This document shows positions 6,709 through 13,726 of a stretch of DNA of 14,119 nucleotides, in pieces (the first letter of the stretch is position 1; each line of letters starts with the position of its first letter). The notes beneath the pieces were generated by a model. It did no database searches. It was not told the DNA's origin and worked only from the letters and a program-made list of their open reading frames with translations. The position numbers and the translations under genes were made by a program. The stretch spans positions 1 through 14,119 of the forward strand of contig JAGLRT010000049.1 of NCBI GenBank assembly GCA_023136155.1, written 5' to 3'. This DNA is from Methanosarcinales archaeon. GTDB lineage: Archaea; Halobacteriota; Methanosarcinia; Methanosarcinales; Methanocomedenaceae.

Positions 6709-7302
6709 TTATTCTTCAACTTCTTTTAATCTTATAAGTGCTGCCTTGATCAATGCTTCGATTGAGGTGTCTTTAACTTCAGCAGAGACAGCTTCTACAG
6801 CTTCCCTGGATTCTCTTTGTTGAAAGCCTAATGATACAAGAGCACTTACTGCATCGTAATTGATGTTACTTTTGGTGGGAATATATCCCTCCATTTTCTT
6901 TTTCATCTTATCCTTCAATTCCAGAATTAATCTCTGAGCATTTTTCTTACCAATTCCTGAAATATTAGTGAGGACTTTTTCATCCTCATTGATTATAGCA
7001 CAGGCGAAATCCTCTATTTTTATTTCGGAAAGGATTTTCATCGCGATCTGGGGTCCGACTCCTGCAACGTTAATAATTAATTTGAACATCTCAAGTTCGG
7101 TTGTATTCATGAATCCATAGAGGTTGAGCGCATCCTCCCTGACATTGAGATACGTGAAAAGTTTTATATTTGAGTTTTCTTTTTGTGTAAGTTCCTGTAA
7201 TGCAGGTCGTGAAACATTAACATGGTATCCGATACCTCCAACATCAATTATAACAAAATCCTCACCACATTGCGCAATTTCGCCATATAAATGTGAAATC
7301 AT
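6709..7302 (-). CDS. ruvA: Holliday junction-binding protein RuvA
   Basis: RuvA binds the four-way junction as a tetramer, holds it square-planar and loads RuvB. All three domains are present in 197 residues: an N-terminal OB fold (1-64; EIAQ...VGGIGYHVNV), a double helix-hairpin-helix region (about 70-135; INVAGVGPQIAMKIL and ISGIGKKNAQRLILELKD) and the C-terminal RuvB-binding domain (150-195; DAVSALVSLGFQQRESREAV). The acidic pin residues used for strand separation in E. coli (Glu55, Asp56) correspond to Glu56 and Asp57 in VREDALNLYGF. The linker between the last two domains is short but normal. It starts four bases after the ruvC stop and ends two bases before ruvB. Lysine-rich, AT-rich codons agree with ruvC and the upstream gene, suggesting one block of common history. 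Confidence 0.96.
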   Translation of the reverse strand: MISHLYGEIAQCGEDFVIIDVGGIGYHVNVSRPALQELTQKENSNIKLFTYLNVREDALNLYGFMNTTELEMFKLIINVAGVGPQIAMKILSEIKIEDFACAIINEDEKVLTNISGIGKKNAQRLILELKDKMKKKMEGYIPTKSNINYDAVSALVSLGFQQRESREAVEAVSAEVKDTSIEALIKAALIRLKEVEE

Positions 7303-7306
7303 ATCA

Positions 7307-7777
7307 TTATCTCATTATATGTATATGACATAAAGCAATCGAAAGACCATCAGCCGCATCATCAGGTCGGGGAATTTCGTCAAGACCAAGAAGCTTTGTT
7401 ATCATATCCTGCATCTGTCGTTTATCCGCATGTCCGGTACCTGTTATAGTCTGCTTGATTTGAGATGGTGTATATTCAAATATAGGTATTTGTTTTTGTT
7501 GTGCAACAAGCAATATCACACCTCTTGCTTCACTTACCCTCATTGCTGATGTAACATTTTTATTGAAAAAGAGTTTTTCTATGGCGATTGTTTGCGGATT
7601 GTACTTTTCAAACAATGCATTGGTTTCGTTATAGATATCCAGCAGTCGCTCCGGTGTTTGTTTTTCAGCAGTCGTCCGAATACATCCGTAGCTTACCGGA
7701 ATGATATTTTCTTTTGATTTTTTTATAACTCCAAAACCAACAGTTGCAAGTCCCGGATCGATTCCGACAATGATCAT
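7307..7777 (-). CDS. ruvC: Holliday junction resolvase RuvC
   Basis: RuvC is a dimeric, Mg-dependent endonuclease with an RNase H fold that cuts symmetrically across Holliday junctions. The 156 residues cover the whole bacterial family. The catalytic acids are in place: Asp7 in VGIDPGLATVGFG, Glu67 in IAIEKLFFNKN, and Asp140 and Asp143 in RPDDAADGLSIALCH. The aromatic residue that reads the junction corresponds to Phe70/Phe71, and QTITGTGHADKRQMQ (109-123) is the typical basic DNA-contact segment. It ends directly at the CH-rich tail and is slightly shorter than E. coli RuvC (173). The intact active site argues for function. Archaea normally resolve junctions with Hjc, which is unrelated, so this is either a replacement or a second system. 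The gap to the preceding gene is 19 bases. Confidence 0.95.
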   Translation of the reverse strand: MIIVGIDPGLATVGFGVIKKSKENIIPVSYGCIRTTAEKQTPERLLDIYNETNALFEKYNPQTIAIEKLFFNKNVTSAMRVSEARGVILLVAQQKQIPIFEYTPSQIKQTITGTGHADKRQMQDMITKLLGLDEIPRPDDAADGLSIALCHIHIMR

Positions 7778-7796
7778 GGTAATTTCACGGTGATTC

Positions 7797-8279
7797 TCAG
7801 CTTTCGTATTTGTCTATATATTTCCTAATCTCTTTCCTGGTTTCAGGCAAATTACCTTCAAAAAATGTCTTTATCCATTGCAAATATCCTATTTTACTTG
7901 GGCTCCTGTGCTGCTTTACAAGTTTGATTAAATATTTAACACATGAAATAATTTCTTCATAAGTATAACTCCTTTCCCCATCTATTTTGTTATACACCAG
8001 CAAAGCTTTCACAGATTTTGAAATTTCATCTGCAAGCGAGCCTTTCTTCTGAGCATCAAAATCGTTTTTAAGTTTATGATACGCAGATAACACATTTTTA
8101 TCTTTAAGAGCTGGTTTTTTCTGCCAGAAATTTAAAACTATGTATTCTATACTGTAAAAAATTTCATGATAGTCAGCCATATCATCAATTACAACTTTTT
8201 CTTTACTGTTTTCGACCAGTTCTGCTAATGGTCGATTTACATCAGCCTCTGTGATTCCATATATTTTTATCATTCTCAT
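7797..8279 (-). CDS. Helical protein of unknown function, first gene of the ruv operon
   Basis: This 160-residue protein (158 if the second ATG at 8273 is used) is almost entirely helical by eye, lysine- and glutamate-rich, without signal peptide, membrane helix or cysteine pattern. Recognisable stretches are IKIYGITEADVNRPLAELV near the start, DYHEIFYSIEYIVLNFW, and IGYLQWIKTFFEGNLPETRKEI near the end. I cannot place it in a named family. It is AT-rich (about 30% GC), similar to ruvA, and its stop is only 19 bases before the ruvC ATG, so it is very likely co-transcribed with ruvCAB. It may be a conserved archaeal protein whose operon took in the ruv genes, or may have come with them. A TTTATAG sequence at about 8286-8292 is too near the ATG to be a normal promoter for this start. 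Confidence 0.7.
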   Translation of the reverse strand: MRMIKIYGITEADVNRPLAELVENSKEKVVIDDMADYHEIFYSIEYIVLNFWQKKPALKDKNVLSAYHKLKNDFDAQKKGSLADEISKSVKALLVYNKIDGERSYTYEEIISCVKYLIKLVKQHRSPSKIGYLQWIKTFFEGNLPETRKEIRKYIDKYES

Positions 8280-8388
8280 GTTCTATAAATAGATTCGCAC
8301 TTACGCTGCCACTACGGCTTCATATGAAATATCAGGGAATAGGCATCAGTCCATCTGATAAGGAAGATGCCCTCAGGATTACAATCAA

Positions 8389-8700
8389 TCAGCGCCCGTA
8401 TTTCCCACCATTTCTCCCTGTGCCAGAATGTGCCCTGCAGGCTGCCGTCGCCCAGGGTCTTGTTTTTGTGCACCGCACCGGGTAGTCCGGTGGTGTTGGC
8501 AGGTGTATTGTAGATCACCCAATGGATCCAGGTTTTGCTAGTTGTGTTGTGGTCGTCCACGATAAGAGCGATGGACTGTGTGCCTGCGGGGACGGCGTCC
8601 TAGGAGAGTGCAGGGAGCGGTCCTCCCCATCGCAGGTGTGTTAGACTGGCAGACTGCTGCCGGGTTTAAAGGCAGCTGAAGATATTGAGATTTGTTCCAT
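8389..8700 (-). pseudogene. Decayed YbhB/YbcL-type phosphatidylethanolamine-binding protein gene
   Basis: From ATG 8700, preceded by GAGGAG at ribosome-binding distance, the sequence reads EQISISSAAFKPGSSLPV, then stop TAA (8641-8643) where the family has Lys, then HTCDGEDRS. After a frameshift it continues as PLPALS, stop TAG (8600-8602) where the family has Trp, then DAVPAGTQSIALIVDDHNTT, TWIHWVIYNTPANTTGLPG and LGDGSLQG. At about 8436 the frame jumps to GHILAQGEMV, which is the family's C-terminal helix, and after one more frameshift to GKYGR and a stop at 8389. The central 40-50 residues containing the GPxPP and HRYFF motifs are missing. All family landmarks are in order on one strand, so this is a former full-length PEBP gene with two nonsense codons, frameshifts and an internal deletion. 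The open stretch 8312-8560 should not be annotated as a gene. Confidence 0.85.
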
Positions 8701-8860
8701 TAAGATCTCCTCGTCTGTTTGGATTTCTTGCTCCATCTCGTCTGATGTAGATTCGCACATAAATATGTGCAGTCTTTGATGCAAGATGTTTGCGGTTTTA
8801 CTCAATATCTTCAAGGCTGGATTCGGTTGAGATATACCATTTTATATTTCTATTTCCACA
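8701..8860. other. Spacer with short inverted repeats between pseudogene and amidase gene
   Basis: There is no gene. The spacer holds a perfect hairpin GCACAT-AAAT-ATGTGC (8755-8770) and one arm (8801-8813) of a 13-base inverted repeat whose other arm (8677-8689) lies in the start of the pseudogene. No T-run follows the amidase gene, so its termination signal is not evident. Confidence 0.45.
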
Positions 8861-11800
8861 TTACTGGTGAGGAACAACAATATTACCTCCGTTTATCACT
8901 ACAGCATTATTGGCTCCAGGATCATCCATCGACATAACATCAACCGTATTACCCTGATTCATCACTTTGATCCAGATTCTGTCTATGTCCTTGCCTGGCT
9001 CACCATGATCCTCAACGTATGTAATGAATTCGTAGTTGCCTATGGGCTCATCCCATCCTGGCTCAAGATAGGTGGATTTCCCGCTGAATGACGCCCAGCC
9101 GAATGTCTCGCCACCTTCCTCAGACTCACCAAGAGCAAGGCCGTAGAGGGCATTGCTCTTTACCCGATAGATCGTCCCATCTTCAAGGTGCCGCACTAAG
9201 AGCAGATTGCCCTTAATGTTCGTGGCTTTCTTATTGTACTTCATGGTGTATCCGAAATTCGTTTTCTCTCCGGTCTCGGGCCAGAGGAATGTGCCACCGC
9301 CTGTTGTGAAACCAAGGCTTGGATCGTAGATCACCACGACATCCTCTCCCGAGCCAGTGTAGTAATCTCCGTCAACAGTGACCTTCACGGTGTACGTGTT
9401 AACCACCACATCATTGAAGTCACAAGTGACTGTTAGGATTTCGTCATAGCCGGTTCCAACCAATTCAAGTGAACATGACGTCGGTTCTGCTGGTGATCCT
9501 GGGCCCACGGGCTCCAAGCTAACAGACACCTTGGCGAGGCTGATATCACCTGGGTATGCAAGTAAAGCCATGTCAGGAATGGCTTCGGTCACATCCACAG
9601 TTAAAGAGAACGCCTGGCTATTGCCACCGGATTCAACGACCTGAACTGCAACCGGGTTACCATTATCAAATGCAACGACAGCGTCCTCAGGCTCTACAAT
9701 GCGGGTGGTATAGGCTTCAATTTCATCCTCCCCGTCGCTTATCGTGAACGTGACGTCATAGGTGCCAGTATCAACCACTGCCTGTCCTTCGAGATTCCAT
9801 ACACATGTAGCAGGAAGGGAGTTCAGGATGCATTCCCCTGCACTCAACACCAGGGCAGGGGGGAGGTCTGACTGTACATCTCCGCCATCCTTTGTCCAAC
9901 TGGTTGAAATTGTGAGTGATGAAGAATCAACATCTGTGGTGGAAATCGTGATATCTGCGATCCCGTCACTGTACTGCACGGTTTGTTCTGTTACATCTAC
10001 GGAAACCACAGGCGCGTCGTTCACAGCCGTAACATCGATGTTGACTAAGGCGGTATCGCGCAATCCCTCGGTATCGCATATCTCGTAGGTAAAGCTGTCA
10101 GGACCGTTGTAGTCAGGATCAGGCGTGTACGTGAACGTACCGTTGTTGTGGTTGGTAAGCGTACCATGGGCTGGTCCGGAACAAGTGGTACAGTCGGTAT
10201 TCGCAGTCGTGGGATCAAGGTTGCCGTCTACATCGTTGTCATTGACTATAACATCAATGGCAACAGCTGTGTCTTCTAAGGTGGTGGCGCTGTCATCCGT
10301 TGCAATCGGCGCATCATTCACAGCCGTAACATCGATAGTGACAGTGGCGGTATTGCACAACCCCTCCGTATCGCATATCTCGTAGATGAAGCTGTCAGGA
10401 CCGTTGTAGTCTGGATCAGGCGTGTATGTGAACGTACCGTTATTGTGGTTGGTAAGCGTACCATGGGCTGGTCCAGAACAAGTGGTACAGTCGGTATTCG
10501 CAGTCATGGGATCAAGGTTACCGTCCACATCAATGTCATTGATTGAAACATTAATGGCAACTGCTGTATCTTCCATCGTAGTGGCACTGTCGTCCGTTGC
10601 AACCGGTGGCTTATTTTCTGATGGTATTTGGGTTAATCCAACATGAAGATCGAAGACAGGAGGTGGTATACTTACCACAATGCTATCCTCGGGATAATAT
10701 CCATCAGCTTCCACATGTACCCGGTAAGATCCTTCCAAGACATCCCATTGATACCATCCATCTTCACCTGTGATCAGGGGATTGACATCTGGTTGAGATA
10801 TTGCTGGATCCTCACCTGTTGGCACATTCACCCAGCCACCATCGCCGTCAGGCCACTGCAGCCAGACTGTTGCACTTGCTATGCGCTCGCCAGTGTCTGC
10901 ATCGTAGATGTAGCCTGCAGGGTCAATGTAAATATCAAAGCTCACAGTATCTACTTCACAACCGTATACAGTATAGGTTATCGTGGCGCGACCGTGTCTT
11001 GGATAGAATGTTGTGGTATATGTCCAATCAGGCGGACCCCCAGCCATGGTACCCAATATATCAGGTCCACCGTCATTTACATGAATTCTGATATCAACGC
11101 CTGTTGCAGAATCACAGCTGCGATATGAAAACGTTATTGGATCGCGCCAATAAATTGAAGGTGTACCGCCTGTAGTGCCCCTACTCGGTTCGACTTTGAC
11201 GTCGGGCGGGAGACTTGGTTTGGTAACTTTAGTCTGCGTACTTGCAATACTTGGGGGATTATTATCATAGCTGATTGAAGCTGTATTTTGAATTACTGTA
11301 TCGATAGGTACATCACTTGGAATTCTAACGATGACCGTCCTTGACCCTCGTCCTAAAGCAGGTACCGAATCTATTGTCCACGTTACAGTTTTTGAAGCAT
11401 CATCGAAGGTTCCACCATCTGATGCTGATATATAATCGACTTCTGGTGGGAGTATATCCTTTAATTCTACATTTGAAGCAGGGATAGTGCCAAAGTTGTG
11501 GTAATACATTGTGTAAATCATTTTGTATCCTTGATCCATGCTTGCAGGCGCATTCTTTGATAGATGCATAATTGGGGCAACTTTCACAGGAGGAGAAATA
11601 AACAATACATCTGAAGGAACTATTTTATACTCAGATTCTCCCGGAGGTTTCCAATACAACTCAATTTTTGCCTGCCCACCATAACTATTGAAATATTTCA
11701 CATGAATACTATGATACCCTTTAGTAAGATCTATTTCCCCAGATACTTCTCTTGGTGGGTGATCTCCTCCGTTATCCACAACTAATTCACCGTCAATAAA

Positions 11801-13720
11801 CAACCATGATCCATCATCAGAATTTAGCTTAAAGGAGTAAGTTCCTTCCTCAGGAGCACTTATGAAACCAGTCCAATCAACACTCCACCATCCATCTTTA
11901 TTTATTGGCAGAGGATCATTTTGCCAATCAAAGTCTATTTTTGGATCTATCCTTTCAATAAAAGGAATTTCTATGGCATTTATATTTTCCCTGTAAATCG
12001 CCTTACTATAATATGAAGCATATAAACCATTCTTACCATTTAATCCTTCTAATATTCCTTCTGCGGCAGCTTTAATAAAGTTATCTTGCAGAAGCCATTG
12101 ATTATCCGTAATATTATCATGAAAAGCTACCTCAATAAGAGCAGCAGAATTATTATTGTAATATAATTCACCAATCTCATCTTGTTGTGGTGGTCTATCT
12201 TCATTTACTTTTGTCTTTCTATCAATCCAAGATGGGTCTATATCAGATCTAAATTTTTCTATTACAGCACCTTGAATAGATTTTGCCAAATCATCGTTAC
12301 CATATGAATCCTTGAAAAATTTATCATTTTGAGTTTGATCATACCAAGTTTCTGTCCCATGAGAAGCAGAATCAACCCCGTTGGTATGAACACCAACATA
12401 ATAAATTTCTTTATTTGGATTATTAGATCTTATATAATTTGCATATAGCCATCTTATAGTTAAATCTCTTGACCGGCGACCATCAATCTTTATATCACTT
12501 TCTGATTTTATTGGTGAACAAAGTTTTGCATAATACGAATAACTACCATGAGTATTGTTTATCCAATCATGAAAACTATTGTCATTTAAAAAAGAAACTG
12601 AATTTAAATAAATATCAGAATCTTCTTCCCATCTAGGATACCCACTCATGCCTTTTATGGAATTATCAATATTTAGATCTCTTGTCGAATATACCGTTGC
12701 TCCATTTTGTTCAAGATATTTTTTCAAATGTGAACTAATTTTTACTACGACTTTATCTTCAACCAGAGCATTATTTACATCTACAGCTCCAGTAGGAGTT
12801 TCTTTACTACCTCTCGCATGTATACTCTTAACATCGTTCTCGGAAACAACCTCATAATATGACCTCTGAAAATTAAATTCACCATTAAGCGTTTTATAAA
12901 GACCGTGTCCAGGATTAATAATCACTATTTTACCAGACAATGGAGGATTTGTATCTGAAGGTATATATGGACGAGGATTTTTTAATTTATCGTATTCATT
13001 TTTAATTTCTTCTGAAGAAAGTACCCTATCATATACTTTTATTTCATCAATCTTCCCATCAAAATAACCGTTATTATAAACTTTACCCGAATAACCTATG
13101 CTAACTGGGACACTAGAATAAGGCATATCATAAAGTCTGTTTGGAAGCACTCCATCATAATTAATAACATCAAGCTCTTCTCCATCAAGATAAAGAATCA
13201 CTTTGGCATTATTCGATCCAGTAGATCTTTGAAAAGTAAAAGCTCCATGGTGCCAGATTCCTTCTTCTATTGTTCCACCGTAAAAACGTCTATCACGGCC
13301 ACCACTTTCGTACCAGAAGAATAAACCTGGTCCGACAGCTCCAATAGATGCACCCCAATCTTTTGTAGATATAGATTGCCACTTTGTGATTATGTGCCCA
13401 CTTTGCTTGTTTGTATTAAACCAAAATTCAATACTCTTATTTTTCCCCGACCCACCGCTTAACTCTGGTGAATTTGGTATTTCAACATAGTCGTTCACAC
13501 CATCGAATTGTAGGGCAGAACCAAATTTTCCATCGGTTGTCCATGTTGCTCCATAAATAGTCCCATCATTTCCGTTTCCTGAATTGTCTTTTAAAGTATT
13601 GCCGGAACCCTCTTCAAAATTCCATTCTGCTACTAATCCATCATCAGCTGCTCCTACCTCGACCACTATAATTGATGCAGTGATTATGAATGTAAAAATC
13701 AATAACTTTCGTAGGATCAT
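8861..13720 (-). CDS. Giant secreted multidomain protein with LamG, zinc amidase (Amidase_3) and PA14 domains
   Basis: Residues are numbered from GTG 13726; the likely start is ATG 13720, which has GGTGGTG upstream. In order: signal peptide (3-27, ending VGAADD); LamG/concanavalin-like fold (about 31-248; LVAEWNFEEGSG, KIDEIKVYDRVLSSEEI); N-acetylmuramoyl-L-alanine amidase fold (265-564) with zinc ligands His274 (INPGHG), Glu323 (VEDK) and His447 (VGVHTNG) and catalytic Glu532 (ALIEVAFHDN); PA14 (565-712); DUF11-like domain (717-834); an unassigned beta domain (843-935) and a carboxypeptidase-regulatory-like domain (936-1032); two cadherin-like repeats (1041-1238); Ig-like regions (1239-1460); and a C-terminal FTTGGGTF...DRIWIKV module (about 1472-1590). 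There is no C-terminal helix, so it is probably released or held non-covalently. Amidase_3 enzymes cut the Mur-Ala bond of peptidoglycan, which archaea lack; the real substrate is unknown. GC content changes at about 11220. Confidence 0.9.
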   Translation of the reverse strand: MILRKLLIFTFIITASIIVVEVGAADDGLVAEWNFEEGSGNTLKDNSGNGNDGTIYGATWTTDGKFGSALQFDGVNDYVEIPNSPELSGGSGKNKSIEFWFNTNKQSGHIITKWQSISTKDWGASIGAVGPGLFFWYESGGRDRRFYGGTIEEGIWHHGAFTFQRSTGSNNAKVILYLDGEELDVINYDGVLPNRLYDMPYSSVPVSIGYSGKVYNNGYFDGKIDEIKVYDRVLSSEEIKNEYDKLKNPRPYIPSDTNPPLSGKIVIINPGHGLYKTLNGEFNFQRSYYEVVSENDVKSIHARGSKETPTGAVDVNNALVEDKVVVKISSHLKKYLEQNGATVYSTRDLNIDNSIKGMSGYPRWEEDSDIYLNSVSFLNDNSFHDWINNTHGSYSYYAKLCSPIKSESDIKIDGRRSRDLTIRWLYANYIRSNNPNKEIYYVGVHTNGVDSASHGTETWYDQTQNDKFFKDSYGNDDLAKSIQGAVIEKFRSDIDPSWIDRKTKVNEDRPPQQDEIGELYYNNNSAALIEVAFHDNITDNQWLLQDNFIKAAAEGILEGLNGKNGLYASYYSKAIYRENINAIEIPFIERIDPKIDFDWQNDPLPINKDGWWSVDWTGFISAPEEGTYSFKLNSDDGSWLFIDGELVVDNGGDHPPREVSGEIDLTKGYHSIHVKYFNSYGGQAKIELYWKPPGESEYKIVPSDVLFISPPVKVAPIMHLSKNAPASMDQGYKMIYTMYYHNFGTIPASNVELKDILPPEVDYISASDGGTFDDASKTVTWTIDSVPALGRGSRTVIVRIPSDVPIDTVIQNTASISYDNNPPSIASTQTKVTKPSLPPDVKVEPSRGTTGGTPSIYWRDPITFSYRSCDSATGVDIRIHVNDGGPDILGTMAGGPPDWTYTTTFYPRHGRATITYTVYGCEVDTVSFDIYIDPAGYIYDADTGERIASATVWLQWPDGDGGWVNVPTGEDPAISQPDVNPLITGEDGWYQWDVLEGSYRVHVEADGYYPEDSIVVSIPPPVFDLHVGLTQIPSENKPPVATDDSATTMEDTAVAINVSINDIDVDGNLDPMTANTDCTTCSGPAHGTLTNHNNGTFTYTPDPDYNGPDSFIYEICDTEGLCNTATVTIDVTAVNDAPIATDDSATTLEDTAVAIDVIVNDNDVDGNLDPTTANTDCTTCSGPAHGTLTNHNNGTFTYTPDPDYNGPDSFTYEICDTEGLRDTALVNIDVTAVNDAPVVSVDVTEQTVQYSDGIADITISTTDVDSSSLTISTSWTKDGGDVQSDLPPALVLSAGECILNSLPATCVWNLEGQAVVDTGTYDVTFTISDGEDEIEAYTTRIVEPEDAVVAFDNGNPVAVQVVESGGNSQAFSLTVDVTEAIPDMALLAYPGDISLAKVSVSLEPVGPGSPAEPTSCSLELVGTGYDEILTVTCDFNDVVVNTYTVKVTVDGDYYTGSGEDVVVIYDPSLGFTTGGGTFLWPETGEKTNFGYTMKYNKKATNIKGNLLLVRHLEDGTIYRVKSNALYGLALGESEEGGETFGWASFSGKSTYLEPGWDEPIGNYEFITYVEDHGEPGKDIDRIWIKVMNQGNTVDVMSMDDPGANNAVVINGGNIVVPHQ
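10013..10309 (-). repeat. Second copy of a 297-bp in-gene tandem repeat
   Basis: This encodes residues 1140-1238 of the giant protein, one cadherin-like 99-residue unit (VNDAP...ATDDSATTLEDTAVAID, TPDPDYNGPDSFTYE). It differs from the neighbouring copy at only a handful of residues, mostly in the N- and C-terminal strands (for instance VNDNDVD against INDIDVD), and the central stretch is the same apart from one Met-to-Thr change. Confidence 0.85.
10310..10606 (-). repeat. First copy of a 297-bp in-gene tandem repeat
   Basis: This encodes residues 1041-1139 of the giant protein. The exact period of 297 bases (99 codons) and the near identity at DNA level with 10013-10309 show a recent in-frame duplication or ongoing homogenisation. 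Each unit keeps two cysteines (DCTTC), possibly a disulfide in the exported protein. Confidence 0.85.
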
Positions 13721-13726
13721 ATCCAC

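Noticed and set aside
8312..8560. 82-residue reading frame as a gene
   Set aside because: It starts inside the PEBP domain and runs past the deletion point in a wrong frame; it is part of the pseudogene.
10125..10646. Two similar plus-strand frames (starting MYVNVPLLWLVS)
   Set aside because: They are antisense shadows of the tandem cadherin-like repeats; their similarity simply reflects the 297-bp duplication.
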